From assembly GCF_029227915.1 (NCBI RefSeq), contig NC_079886.1:15788501-15848500 (forward strand): a DNA stretch of 60,000 nt, in the 5' to 3' direction. A program made the translations under genes and the position numbers. This document shows, one piece after another, positions 34,780 to 46,120 of the stretch (position 1 is the stretch's first letter; every line of letters begins with the position of its first letter). Source of the DNA: Hydractinia symbiolongicarpus (taxonomy: Eukaryota; Cnidaria; Hydrozoa; Anthoathecata; Hydractiniidae). A model generated the notes under the pieces. The model worked only from the letters and a program-made list of their open reading frames with translations, was not told the DNA's origin and did no database searches.

Positions 34780-34900
34780 ATAACAAAACCTCCATGAAGC
34801 GGACACTTTAGAGCGGACACCTCTATATAACGGACATCATTTCAAGGTCCCCCGATTGACGTTACCCCTTGGAACTGACCTCTCTACAGCGGATAGGCTT
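34780..34900 (+). mobile_element. pogo/Tigger-like end
   Basis: aaacctccatgaagcggaca, then agcggacacctctatataac and ggacatcatttcaaggtccc. The gcggacacctctNtatagcg words are the familiar terminal sequences of pogo/Tigger-type elements and mirror those at 38650-38733. Confidence 0.55.
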
Positions 34901-34986
34901 AAGAATGGGTCATACAAAACAAAATTTTGTAAGGAATTTGTTTACATTTACTTAAGACAATGTTTTGCATTATTATTTAATAATTC

Positions 34987-35244
34987 TTAAATCTTTTGTA
35001 TGTTATCTTTCAGCCAGTTTATGGGTTTTTCAGGGCCATAAAAACGAAAATTTGCAGGAATTTCCAGGCCGTATCCACCCCCGCAGTTAACGGGTTTCAC
35101 AGTCACTTTGATTTTCATAGAGCAATGAGGGAGGGATAGAAACATAAAAACGACTTTAGAAATATTTTTAGGCACATGACCAACCACCACTTCTTTAGTA
35201 CAATGAGAATATGTAAGCATGGTATCCTCTGACAAAACTGTCAC
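34987..35244 (-). pseudogene. HIRAN-like domain fragment
   Basis: The frame contains EVVVGHVPKNISKVVFMFL and then GGGYGLEIPANFRFYGPEKP. GHVP..(I/L)S followed by GLE(I/V)P...(F/Y).F.G is the C-terminal pattern of HIRAN-like domains that recur in many invertebrate repeat-associated proteins. The N-terminal half is absent. It lies inside the stretch bounded by Tigger-like ends. The homology is from memory and moderate. Confidence 0.5.
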
Positions 35245-35542
35245 ACTCGAACTTTGAACTGTCTTTCATGATCCTTAGAGATATAGCAATTCGTATTTAT
35301 CCTCACTAATGAACACTTCAATGTCCGAGAGATATAGTCAGGGCGCTATCAGCCATAAATCATGACGAGTATTCGTAGTTTTTGCGGACAAATTAAAACA
35401 TGTAAAAACCAATTCCTTGTCACTCGATGATACAGAATTTCTTTACTGGCCCTTCCCAATTGTTTTTGTATAGTGAAATATTAACAAATATCTTCACATA
35501 AAAAGCCAACAAAATACTCACATCGAGGATGCCACATTTTTA

Positions 35543-36181
35543 AGGCCAGGGCAAATTGAGGCAACTTTTTGAGCAACATTACCCGCCAATATTTGTTGAT
35601 GAACATGTTGACTCGATTTGCTATAGGTATCAACATATTGATGAAGAAAAAAAACTCCGAAAATGTCGATTAACATTTATTAACTTTTTTATAAATGTTG
35701 ATCAACATTGTTGATGAGTTTTTTGCACTTCTGGCAACATTTTTCAGTATTTTCGAATCATTTAATTGCTAACTCGAATATTCTAGCACGAATTCGAATG
35801 TTTTTGTTCGAGTGTATACACGACTTGCATGAAAATAAGATCAAAACACAGAGATATATTCATTTTGAAAGTGGCGGAAGTCACTGCTTCAGCTGCTCCT
35901 GCAACTACCACTGCTGGTAAACAAAAATTTAAATGGAACGATGAATTAGTGGAGAAACTGATTGACCTTCTTCCTCTTCCCTTCTTCGAATTCATTTTCT
36001 GGTAGGGTCTTGCTTTCTTTTTTCATCGTCATCTATTACCAATGCCAGCAATAAACATGCTGCAGCTTCCTTCTCCGCCATTTTAAAAAAGAGAATGAAT
36101 GGCCATGTTTCAGAAGAATGTAGTTGCTTAAAATGTTGACGAGAATGTTAACCGAAAATGTTAATCGATCTGCCCCGGGCT
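35543..36181 (+). mobile_element. PIF/Harbinger-like element, TTA target duplication
   Basis: Left end AGGCCAGGGCAAATTGA; right end in reverse AGCCCGGGGCAGATCGA (13 of 17 match). Both flanks are TTA (35540-35542, 36182-36184), the target site of PIF/Harbinger. The interior has Myb/SANT-like coding (35868-36005) and several aNgttgatNaacatgttg words. Too short (639 bp) to be autonomous. Confidence 0.65.
35868..36005 (+). pseudogene. N-terminal Myb/SANT-like fragment
   Basis: Ala/Thr-rich leader, then QKFKWNDELVEKLIDLLP, the first helix pattern of Myb/SANT-like domains (F.W.DE.V..LI). It stops at TAG (36003-36005) before the second helix. It is consistent with a non-autonomous Harbinger derivative that kept the start of the Myb-like gene. 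Confidence 0.5.
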
Positions 36182-37261
36182 TTACACAATGAAAGAATGT
36201 TTTGTTTTTAACAGCGTGACTCAATTATGGATCAGGGAGTACACTTGAAATATTGACCAGCTTTATATTTGAATACTGGCTACAAATATATAGCTGTTTT
36301 AACGCAAGATTATTCAAAATAAAATAAAATAATAATGTGCAAATGAAAGTTATATATTTTCAGAAAGAAAGGAATGTAGTATTAATTTTATTTATTTATA
36401 TCTGACCCCAGCCCTACTTTAAAAACTTAAAACGTTCCATTTCCAGAATCGAGCGTTGTGATTGATTTCCGGAGAATAGATGGAAAATCAAAGAGTCGGG
36501 AGGAGAAAAGGGGAGCGGTGGATAGGAAAATGAAGGAGAAAGCGTTTAAAAAATGTTTGCGGAAAAATTGTTTTATTCAAATTAAAATTTATATATGAAA
36601 AAATCTTTTCTTGTTAAAAATAACGTTATAACGTTCTTTTTTTTAAAGCTGAAAAGGCTCATGCGATATTGTTGGTATGCGCAGTTTAATTTCGCGAATT
36701 CCAATCAGCTATCTTTGAAATAGTTTTTCGTCTTACTAATGACATTTTCCTATAAAAACAAGAATCTGTAATTTATAGGAATTTTTTGCTAGGAATTACT
36801 CCTTTCCGCAAAACCCAAGTACCTCTTCAGTCTTGTTCAAGAAAGAAGAGTAGGTTACATTTGACGCACCTTCATGCACACTTGTGTACATCGTCGAATC
36901 CCCACCTCAAAACGTCACTACCCCACCTATCTGAGAGTAGTTACGCATAGTTGTGAACATGGCGCATGTATTGATGTTCACAAGTGTGCCAGGGGCACTA
37001 TCCAAAGGTAGTACCGCACATGCGTAAAAAATGAGGCATGCGTTGAGTAGCGATTGAAATTCCCTACTAGTAAAATTCCGTAACCGTAAACAAGTTGGGA
37101 TCAAATCTATAAAAAACATAAATACAAGAAACGTTAAACTACACAAGGCTGATTGTGTTTCTTTATTGGAAGTACCGCAGAGACCTCCCAGAATAGCAGG
37201 AACAGGGAAGTCGGTCGAGCTGTGCAGCATGTAGAGCATCCTGCCCTACCGCAGATCGGTT

Positions 37262-37645
37262 TTGCTATAGACAGGATCATGCATATGTTGATTTCCATAA
37301 ACTCGCGAGAGACTCTTCACACATAGAGCTGCCTACATGAGTACCAAAAAGGCTATCATCAATCCTAAGAATGAGGATAAGGAGTGCTTCAAGTTGAGTA
37401 TCATAACATCACTGCATTGTGAGGAGATCGTAAGGACCCGCAAACCTACAACACAACACGCGACAAACAAGTGAACCTACAGCTAATCACAAGGGGTGAA
37501 ACGAAGCACTAAACCAGCATCAAGAGTATACTTAGATTGCTCAGCAGGAAAAATCGGGCAAAACGTAATATGCAACATTTCTGTTTAAACTGTATGCATG
37601 CATTTAACATAGTCAAGTCAAGAGACAAGCACTATGAATACTTAT
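37262..37645 (+). pseudogene. Polinton/Maverick-like polyprotein fragment
   Basis: A first block reads STKKAIINPKNEDKECFKLS and IITSLHCEEI. A second block, in another frame after stops, carries a C-x2-C zinc-finger-like segment (HFCLNCMHAF) ending DKHYEY. Both blocks are conserved upstream of the protein-primed polymerase region of Polinton-like elements common in cnidarian genomes. The frame is broken by stops and shifts. No polymerase motif is visible. Confidence 0.6.
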
Positions 37646-38084
37646 CTGTTTTTTATTACTATATTTTATCTAAAAAATGGTCTTAATATTTCAAAACATA
37701 CACTTTACTCGTTTTTTCTTCTCAAACGATGCGGGAGATTTCTTACAAAAATTATTTTAAAGAGGCTTTTTTAGACATTCTGGAAGGTAATGTTTTCTTA
37801 GTACGTCGGCACAAGCGGTGGGGCCTCCTTAGATAACCTCAAGGCCCCTCAATATAAAAAATTGTGGTTACGGCGCTGCTACGATATTTTTATGGCCAGA
37901 AAACGCATGTAAAGATATGATTTTATCTGGTAACAATAAGTCTCTCAATAGATTTGTTTAACAATTTGAATTTGCGTTATGTTCGAATGATTTATTAAGG
38001 TTCTTTGAACGTACATGTACTTTGAATGAATGAATCTTTGAGGTAAGCAGTTAAAGCAAAGTTGTCGTGCTCAAAGTTTCAGCT

Positions 38085-38520
38085 CTCTGTTCGGAACGAA
38101 AAAACTTGGCATTGGACGAAAATATGAAGGTCATCGCTTAAGCAAACAAAAATCCAAAAATGGGATGTCGAGTGATTGCGGAACACTTAAAGATTGGGAA
38201 GACTTGTGTCTCAAATATCAAGGAATGCAAAAATTCTTCAAAAAGAATATGAATTTTTCAAAGTAAATTGCAAAAAATTGAGACACGGACAATCCACTTG
38301 ATTGATGAAATTCTAATTGCGTGGTATAAAAAATGTGTGAGCGCAAATTTATTTCCTGATGGTCCAATTTTGAAGGAATAAAAGAAAAATTGGGCAAAGA
38401 TGATTTCAGAAGTCATTGACAAAGTGGAAGATATTAAATTGTCTTCACAAAGACAAAGCAATATCTCAATGTTTTTTGTCAAGTCTTGTGTTAATTTTAA
38501 AAGAAAGGTAGCATAACTTC
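38085..38520 (+). pseudogene. pogo/Tigger-like transposase fossil (CENP-B-type HTH)
   Basis: Broken frames read LALDENMKVIA, stop, then NPKMGCRVIAEHLKIGKTCV, the first helix-turn-helix of CENP-B/pogo transposases. After a frameshift comes LRHGQST and then AWYKKCVSANLFPDGPILKE, matching the second (Tc5-type) HTH. No DDD catalytic domain follows. Several stops show it is dead. Confidence 0.7.
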
Positions 38521-38639
38521 AATTTTTTGTGTTCACTGTCTTTTTCTCCTAAAACCAGTCTCTTGACACACGTTACGGTCGATTTCAATACGCCCTAATA
38601 GCCCCGGGATGGTTTTTGAAGAAATTTGAGCTAATTTTG

Positions 38640-38735
38640 GAAAGAACCTCTATGTAGCGGACACCTCTCTATAGCGGACACTTTTTTGAGGCCCTGATGA
38701 TGTCCGCTATAGAGAGGTTTCACTGTAATATCAAA
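38640..38735 (+). mobile_element. pogo/Tigger-like right end
   Basis: gcggacacctctctatagcg, then tgaggccctgatgatgtccg and ctatagagaggtttcactgt. Read in reverse, the end is CAGTGAAACCTCTCTATAGC, typical of pogo/Tigger termini. It lies about 120 bp past the transposase fossil. Confidence 0.7.
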
Positions 38736-38739
38736 AACT

Positions 38740-39885
38740 CGATAATCAGACAAATTAGTGCTCTAATATGAGAAAAAACAAGACCATTTACTTAGCACAA
38801 AAGATGACATTTTTGGTACTTTTGCGTGAGTCGAGAGGTAAGAGAGAAATTCAATATGTTGATTATACACTAAAATAGCCAAAAATATCCGTAGTACTTA
38901 AAGATTATCTGTTTTATAACAAAAGTGCTCTGCCACCCTCCTCCCTCCACCCTAAATTTTCGTGACAATTCGTAACAAACCTACCTTTGATGTTATCTCC
39001 ATCTTAAGTTAACTAAAGTAATCTTAAGATAGCGAGAAAACTTGACATTACTCAAGATCTACGCGAAACAAAAACGCATTTTAGACTTAGCACGCAGGAA
39101 GTACGGTATATTGTCCAACTTAGTTAATTTCTTTGAGAGTTATTGATTACTTGGTACATACACCCAGACCCTAACAACAAACCTCATGGCTCAGTAGTAA
39201 ACACGTGCGATACAAGGAAAAAACAAGTAATTAAAATACTGCCTTTTCTGCTTGTTCTACACCATTCACACATAACAAAACTGGTTTTACTTAAACGGTT
39301 TTTACATGTACACCTAAAGTTCAAAACACATTTGCAAAGATCAGAAATAATATTCATTATACCAAAAATTTCTAACTTGAAGCCTCTTTGAAAGGAATAA
39401 AAGTATTCTCCGGTCAGAATCATGAATAATGTTTATGAAGAATCTATCTGATAAATAGGTTATACCATAATATTGTATCTTAAACAGTGCCGTAACCGTA
39501 AGGACGCTGGCACTTTTTAGAAAATTTACATCGCATTTGGACTTTTTAAAATGTGCTGCCAGCCCCCTTAAAACATTCAGTGATTTTCATAATAAAGATC
39601 TATGGAAAGGATTCAAATATTCCTGAACGACTTTCTTTCTTTTCAATAAATTTGTTTGCTACGTCATATTATCAGTGTATAATTTGTGGATATGTAATAC
39701 CATCAGAGTATCTATCCGTGTATCAGTGGTTGTAGCTCGACGGTAAGTTTTATGTGGTTCAAAAAGCTGAAAAACATCGTTTGCTAACAGCACTTGTAGC
39801 AGGCATAACTAACATCAGTTTTCCCACTTTTAACTTCAAACAAAATTAATTTTCTTGGGTTACCTAACTTTTGGAGAAATGACAC
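38740..39885. other. No recognised feature
   Basis: AT-rich sequence with short ORFs without domains. A palindromic word (aatcttaagata) near 39021 resembles those at 40544-40660. Confidence 0.5.
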
Positions 39886-39888
39886 TAA

Positions 39889-39953
<65 letters not shown>

Positions 39954-39957
39954 TTTT

Positions 39958-40045
<88 letters not shown>

Positions 40046-40056
40046 TTTCTTTTTTT
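39889..40056 (+). repeat. (CTTT)n microsatellite
   Basis: About 40 copies of cttt with two interruptions. It is a polypyrimidine tract on the + strand, and the Ser/Phe ORF here is an artefact. It is followed by a G-rich stretch (ggggggaggggaaaggggct). Confidence 0.97.
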
Positions 40057-40543
40057 TAGTAGGAAAATTATTAGGGGGGAGGGGAAAGGGGCTGTGCCCC
40101 CTGGCCCTCCGGCGGCGGCACTGTAAAAATTGATTTAACTAAAAGTTTGCAAGTACATCACAAGAACCAGCGACTTTTAAAACTTCGCCTTCTTAGCTTT
40201 ATAACAAGTGTCTTCAGATATACGGCCCGTGTTTATTTCGCATATTGCATTATATAGCACAAACCAGTATAATAGTTGGATCAGCGTAAAATACACCAAA
40301 ATGGTTTTTTTCTGGAATAACATTTTAATTCGTACACAAATAAAACAGCCTTGACATATTGTATTATTAAAACTAGGTCTCATTTAGGTTTTACTGTGGT
40401 TTGAAGGGGCATATATATACCATGGCTATATAAAACCACATTAAACATGTTTTAACTTTAGGTGTGAATAGGGTATTAGTTATTTTTTTAAATCAAAATC
40501 GCTGGGGAAGAGTTTGCAAACTAAACAGTTACCACAGCAATAC

Positions 40544-40660
40544 GATATCTTAAGATAACTCGGGTTTTTTTAAAAACAGGACAATAATGCGAATATTAAC
40601 GCATCCCAAAATCACATTCATAGAGTTATCTTAAGATAGCACTTGTTATCTTAAGATAAC
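40544..40660. repeat. Cluster of GTTATCTTAAGATAAC palindromes
   Basis: The perfect 16-bp palindrome is at 40645-40660, with near copies at 40625-40640 and 40544-40559. A partial copy is at about 39021. No known site is assigned. Confidence 0.8.
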
Positions 40661-41270
40661 TGTATTAATATGACTTTGGAATGCCATAAACACCGAGGGA
40701 TAAAAAAAAGGAATTATCACATAACTCGACACCAAACCGGTTTCTGGTGAAAATAGTCGGTGAAGCCTGGTATAAGCTAGCCTAGTTAACTAAGCTTTCT
40801 TCTTTAAGTTGATAAAATGAGTTTCTCTCCGGTGGTAAAAAAAATTACGCTGGGTCTCCTGGCTAGGTAAAGCGGGATTAAGAAACGGATCAAAATGGTG
40901 TGTGTGTGTTGTGTGGAGTGAAGTGATGTTGGTTTGGTTTTGTGTTTGGATACGTGTGTAAAATGAAAGAAACTTTGCTGTTAGCTACATAGAATGGTCA
41001 GGGAAAGTTGATGAAATATATATTTCATTCAAATGTGTAACATATTTCAGAGAAACAAATGGAAAACTCAGGAAAAGTCCGTGAAAAAATCCACCAGGGT
41101 TTTCGAATAAACTGTCTAGCTCTAGAGATCACAAAAAGTCTCAGCTAGCATTAGTATAATTATCAAAACTTTTGATTAATTTTTTTCAAAAAAATAAAAA
41201 GATTTATGTAGACAACTTTTTATATTCATATGTATGAGAAGCCAAAATGTTTGGAGGTATAGCTAGTCAA

Positions 41271-41911
41271 TACGAGATCTTTCCTAGGATCGGGTGAGTC
41301 TCCCCCGATTGAGTAAACCACCCGATTGAGTAAACCAATCGATTGAGTGAGTCGGCACTAGCGGCAATTTTCCACAACCACCTGACCGAGTAAGTCATAA
41401 CTGGCGGTAAATTTTACGATTGGGTGATTGACGTGTTTTGTGCTTTGAATCACACAAGAGTGACTGGCCACCTAGCCAGCTTAAGCTCTAAAGATAGCTA
41501 GCTAGCTGTGCTAAAGATATCAATATTTCTCTACTATACTTTGTGTCAGATATAATAAAAAAAATATGCACATTTTTCTGTTAGCTTGCTTTACTGGCTT
41601 CTCAGTAAACTATAACTCCAAGCACATGTCTATAAGACAAATGAGCTTCAAAACCTCAACATGTGCGACCTAGACTGAAAATATCCACCATGTAGTAAAT
41701 CCAAGTCAAGGAAACATCAATAGCATCGGAACAGCATAGTGATTTTTTTTTAATTGGTGAATTGTCGCAAAATAAGCGACTTGCCCTTTTTAAAAGCAAT
41801 TTTAGGAAAGAAAAATACTCACCCGATTCAGGAAGTCTGTCCCAAACGGGTGGTTGCGCACTCACTCGATCAAGTGATTTATCCTGATTGGGGAAAGATC
41901 GCGTACTGATA
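41271..41911. mobile_element. MITE with TIRs and CGATTGAGTAAAC subrepeats
   Basis: Left end cgagatctttcctaggatcg; right end in reverse cgcgatctttccccaatcag. Both are flanked by TA. Next to the left end the word ccgattgagtaaacca recurs three times. No protein. Confidence 0.55.
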
Positions 41912-42053
41912 GTATAGTATAGTAAGTAATTATATCTAGATAAATATACGTATATATTTTACACATCAATTGTGTGGATGATGGAAACATATATATCCTA
42001 TATTTCCTATGAATTACATTCCTTTACTCATAAATATTTTTTTTTATACATTT

Positions 42054-42090
42054 TGCAATTATGAGTTTTATACTAAAACTCATAATTGCA
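42054..42090. repeat. Perfect hairpin, 17-bp arms, 3-nt loop, at LINE edge
   Basis: tgcaattatgagtttta, loop tac, then its exact reverse complement. The right arm is LINE coding sequence on the - strand; the left arm is its inverted copy just outside, so LINE homology ends in a fold-back. Confidence 0.93.
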
Positions 42091-43240
42091 TCAACATACA
42101 CACCAAGGTCTTTTTCAATTTCTACAGCTTCAACTAGGTGGTTATCAATGTAGTACTTATGGTGTTGATTGTTCCAACCAATGTGTAGACATTTACATTT
42201 ATTAAAATTTGAAAAGCATAGATCATTTTGTTTTCTGAATTACTTCTGTCTTTCACTTTTAAAAATATCTTTGTGTCATCCCCAAATTTAAGGACATGAC
42301 TGGTTACGTCATCATCTACGTTGTAAATGAAAGAATAAAAAGAACAGGTCCCAAAACAGATCCCTGTGGTACACCACTAAGCACTGGTAGTCAAACTGAT
42401 TCTGTACCAGAAAATACTACAAGTATACAAGTATACAACATGTACAACGTGTAAAAACTGAGGCGAAGTATTTGTTAAACATATTAGCAGTTTTTAAATG
42501 ATAGTGGGTAATATTACCGTCTGAGTCCTGCACTGTCCCTGTATCTTTGGTTTTCATTTTCCTTTTTGCGTATTTGTAAAATGCTTCAGGGTCTTTTTTT
42601 AATGTTTTTTGTTAATTTTTGTTCAAATGATCTTTTGGCATGTTTTATTTCTTTAGCAGCTGTGTTCAGTGCTCTTTTATATTTACCATAGTATTGATAA
42701 TCTCTGGAATTGCTATAGACCCTCCACCAGCGTGATTTTCTTTTTCTTGCTTGATACACTTTATAATTCCACCAGAGTGGTTTGTCCAGAGATTTTCTTT
42801 TTTTCTTTGGTACATACAATTTAACGGCTTCTTCTATTTTCAACTTGGTGTACGGATTTCTCATCAAAATTCCAGTCAATAGTTCAAAAATATTGTGTCA
42901 TTTTTTTGTAATTTCTATTTCTGTATTCATAGTACTTTTTGTTGTGAGTTGTGAAAATATGTTTCGATTTGCGATTTAAAATTGACTATATTATGATCAC
43001 TAGAACCAAAGGGCTCAGTAAATTCAACATCAAAAATCATTTATTTTTCAGTGGAATATACTAGATCTAATGTGTTGTTTCCTCTGGTAAGTTCACTGAC
43101 ATGTTGATGCAGATAACTATCAAGAACAAGGTCAAGGAATTTTTTACTATTGCTTTGAGCATGCAGGGTTTTCCAGTTAATCGATCTATTATTAAAATCT
43201 GCACACAATATCAAAGTATCATTTTCTGCCACTGCTTTTA
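42074..43240 (-). mobile_element. CR1/L2-like non-LTR retrotransposon, degenerate
   Basis: Endonuclease end (43041-43232): LILCADFNNRSINW and ELTRGNNTLDLVYS, the GDFN..W and TR..N.LDLV motifs. Linker (42586-42879): KPLWWNYKVYQARKRKSRWW and ...AKRSFEQKL. Reverse transcriptase (42074-42420): GVPQGSVLGPVLF at about 42340-42378 and a catalytic-box variant, FGDDTKIF, at about 42269-42292, then LGVYVDAIMSF. The N-terminal part of the RT is deleted between about 42420 and 42570, and stops break the frame. Clade assignment is tentative. Confidence 0.85.
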
Positions 43241-43270
43241 AAAATGAGGTTTAGCACGGCTTCCTCTTCA

Positions 43271-43385
43271 ATTTCACAGTATTTTTATTTATTTTTATTT
43301 TATTTATTTATTTTATTTTTTATTTTATTTGTTTATTTATTTTTTATTTTTATTCTTTCTATTTTTTTTTTATTTTTATTATTTC
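43271..43385. repeat. T-rich low-complexity tract
   Basis: Irregular tttat/tttatt repeats of about 115 bp, just upstream (5') of the LINE endonuclease fragment. No coding value. Confidence 0.85.
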
Positions 43386-44195
43386 AGTTCTGGAAGGGGA
43401 GTTGTAACAAACTTAAATCATCTTAGATATCATACACCCAGGTATATAACTGAAAACAACAGAAGGATACCTAACAAATATTCAATATCCATAATTTATC
43501 CTCTATAAGCACTTACTTTGCTTTTAAATCATTTTTTTGGTAAAATAAACTTTAAACTTTTTTGACCTGGAGCTATAGCTAGGTATTTTCTTCTAAATCC
43601 TGCACAGAAACATACCAGATTACGGCATATAGAGTCAGTTGACGCAACAGCAATGACTTTTACAGGTATATATTAATTATCTTTAGCATTTTAGTATAAC
43701 ATTTTCAACAATTACATTTCCTCAAGTTGCCTTGCATCCTCATCAAAATAAACTTTTGATTTATTTTACTGTTATATATTTATTATATCTATTTTACAGA
43801 TGTATAATATCTATTTTTTTGAGAATACCATTAAACAATTAGAAATCATAAAAAGGAATTATTTAACATGTTGTCTATATTCTTGCAACAAAGTGGTTAT
43901 AATTTGACCTTTTGAGTGGTATTGTTGTTACACAAACCTTGACCTTTTGAGTGGTTATTACACAACCCATACAAATAGAGCTAAGCTGCAAGTTTAATTG
44001 TGGTGACAGAAGTACAGTTCTTTAGCATTGTGGTTGGTATACATTAGGTTTACCCCTAGTCATTGAGAATGTGGGGGAGGTTTCTGCCTATAGACCTGAT
44101 CTTAAAGGTTGCCAGGGATATTAGTCTCACTTGCTTGTAAAGGAACTGGACCCTACCCAGGTCTTTATTATTAATGGTTGCATACAAGAACCCAA
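43386..44195. other. No recognised feature
   Basis: AT-rich non-coding sequence. A short imperfect duplication, gaccttttgagtggt, occurs twice near 43910 and 43945. Confidence 0.5.
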
Positions 44196-44511
44196 GATAG
44201 ATAGATGTGCATATTTTACATGGATAGCCTCACAAATATCGAGGGACCCGTCTATTATTTCTAGGAAGGGCCATGGAATGCTCTTTTTGAGCTTTGCAGA
44301 CCCAATTAGGGCCCGCGCTCTACTAGACAACTCCCGGCAACATCCAACAGCCCACACAGAATGCCATCTCCCCAATTTCCCTCACATGGCTTGGGTTAAC
44401 CCAAGGCTATGGTAACATTCACTTGCCCATGTTGAATCGCCGTCAAGAAGAATCGAACTCCGGTCTCCCGCACAGAGTACGAGAGCTATAAGCACTAATC
44501 TATGGCGCCAC
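44196..44511 (-). mobile_element. tRNA-derived SINE, copy 1
   Basis: On the - strand the head reads GGCGCCATAGATTAGTGC, then TCTGTGCGGGAGACC and GGAGTTCGATTCTT, which contains a B box. The body includes gggttaacccaagcc(at) and agagcgcgggccctaattgg and ends in (ATCT)n at 44196-44206. It matches the + strand copy at 46121-46450. Both are tRNA-headed SINEs rather than tRNA genes, because the acceptor stem is missing. Confidence 0.8.
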
Positions 44512-44966
44512 AACACCAACACTGCACCAACACTGCACAAGTTTTTAAGATGAACCTTAGAGTTACCCACCCTCCCACCCCTTTTATATATTGATTTTTT
44601 CATCAACATGCCTACAAATGGTGGATGCGAGATACCAATTCAATTTATCACCATGGTGTAATGGAATCGAATCGTAATCAAAATATCATGGACGTCTCCA
44701 ATGCAACTAAAGACAACTGCATCACAACTGTTATGGGGGCACACAGCACAACACAACCAGACAAATTGCTTCTGCCTTAAGGTTTCCCTGACATTTCTTT
44801 TGGCTCATGTTATGTCAGGGTTTTGGTCCAGAGGTAGAAGCAATGAGTCTGTAGGTAGCCTCTAATTTAATTGGTGGGTGTGTTGGGCCTCCTTTGTCAG
44901 CCGTTTAGGCAAGTATTGTGTTGATACAAGCCATTGTAGAAACATTGTCGAATAAAAATACCAGTA

Positions 44967-45270
44967 ATTAGCATGTGCCTGACGCTCAGGACATGTTGAT
45001 GCGCCTGACGCTCAGGGCATCTCTAGTGTAGTCATCATGTGAATAAGAAACATACGCCTGACGCTCAGGGCATGTTAAAACCCCTAACGCTCAGGGCATG
45101 TTGAAGCCCCTGACGCTCAGGGCATGTTGAAGCCCCTGATGCTCAGGGCATCTCTCATACACCTGGCACTCAGGGTATGGAAGAAAACACCATAATTAGC
45201 ATGTGCCTGACGCTCAGGACATGTTGACGCTTACGATATGCATTATACATTTGTGCATATCCTGATGCTC
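44967..45270 (+). repeat. Minisatellite with palindromic core CCTGACGCTCAGG
   Basis: Nine copies of cctgacgctcagg or one- to three-base variants occur, most followed by gcatgttgaagcc. The core is an inverted repeat (CCTGA, CGC, TCAGG). Spacing is irregular (about 26-54 bp). A longer cassette beginning taattagcatgtgcctgacg occurs at both ends (near 44967 and 45194). It sits between two inverted SINEs. Confidence 0.9.
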
Positions 45271-45274
45271 AGGA

Positions 45275-46120
45275 TATGCATTATATATTTGTGCATATGA
45301 CGAAGCCCGAAGGAGGCACCTTTATTCCTACCAATTCCCAAAGAATCTCCATAAAGAGTCTACGCATACTGAACGTGTTGTATCTACTCATTCCAATAGA
45401 AATATATTGTTTCTATCAATTTGTGTTATTATTCCGGAACCCAAAGCAATTAAACCACTATATTTGTCAAGTGTGTCAAATTGTAACAGATTTTAACCAG
45501 AGTAATAATGATTGTGTCATTTTTATTCCAATTTCAAGGTTCTTTAAAAGAGGACTCCCACTTTTATAAGCTCTTTGTAAATTGCTCATGCAAAGTATAT
45601 TTTTAAACAAAACTACCACCTTTACTGTCAGATAAGGTGGATGTCACCTGTCATTTCTGTGATAAAATAGTTTTTTTTAAAAAATATTTTTAACTATTCA
45701 TTGTTTCTTACATCTATACAACCCACAAATATACTGAAAGAAAATATGTATATTTCTCATTACCTAGATCCTACATGTATTTTTTGGAAACTACTTAAAT
45801 GCTAATTTATGTTTACAGATGATTATAGCAACCCTTTGAGACAATTGTTTACATTCTGTTTGGGAACCGTATATCAAAAAAAAGTACCATGTGGAAACAG
45901 AATATTCTACAAGATGTCTGTTTAATCTATAGCTATGCATTTAGTAGTGTGCATAAAATTATCTTTGTAAAGCAACCTTTTTTATGTTAAAAGTGTAGGG
46001 TGTTCTCAAGCCTTATCAGTAGTTGTTAAACTATCATTTTTCAGTTTGAATTTATCCTAAATTTCTTGATTCATTAGGGAAGCTAACTATATTTTCTCCC
46101 GAATATGGGACTTTGCAGCC
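45275..46120. other. No recognised feature
   Basis: AT-rich spacer between the minisatellite and SINE copy 2. A 97-codon ORF starting at 45276 shows no domain. Confidence 0.5.

Noticed and set aside
36907-37239. 110-codon ORF on the - strand
   Set aside because: No domain or family pattern, and it lies next to a broken transposon fragment on the other strand.
39855-40133. Ser/Phe-rich 92-codon ORF
   Set aside because: Translation of the (CTTT)n microsatellite.
44440-44511. tRNA gene
   Set aside because: It has a B box but no closed acceptor stem, and a homologous SINE body and tail follow; a second copy exists at 46121.
44967-45270. CRISPR-like array
   Set aside because: Repeats are short, variable and irregularly spaced in a clearly eukaryotic setting, with no cas genes; a minisatellite fits better.
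45276-45569. 97-codon ORF
   Set aside because: No domain, AT-driven composition, no splice or homology support.
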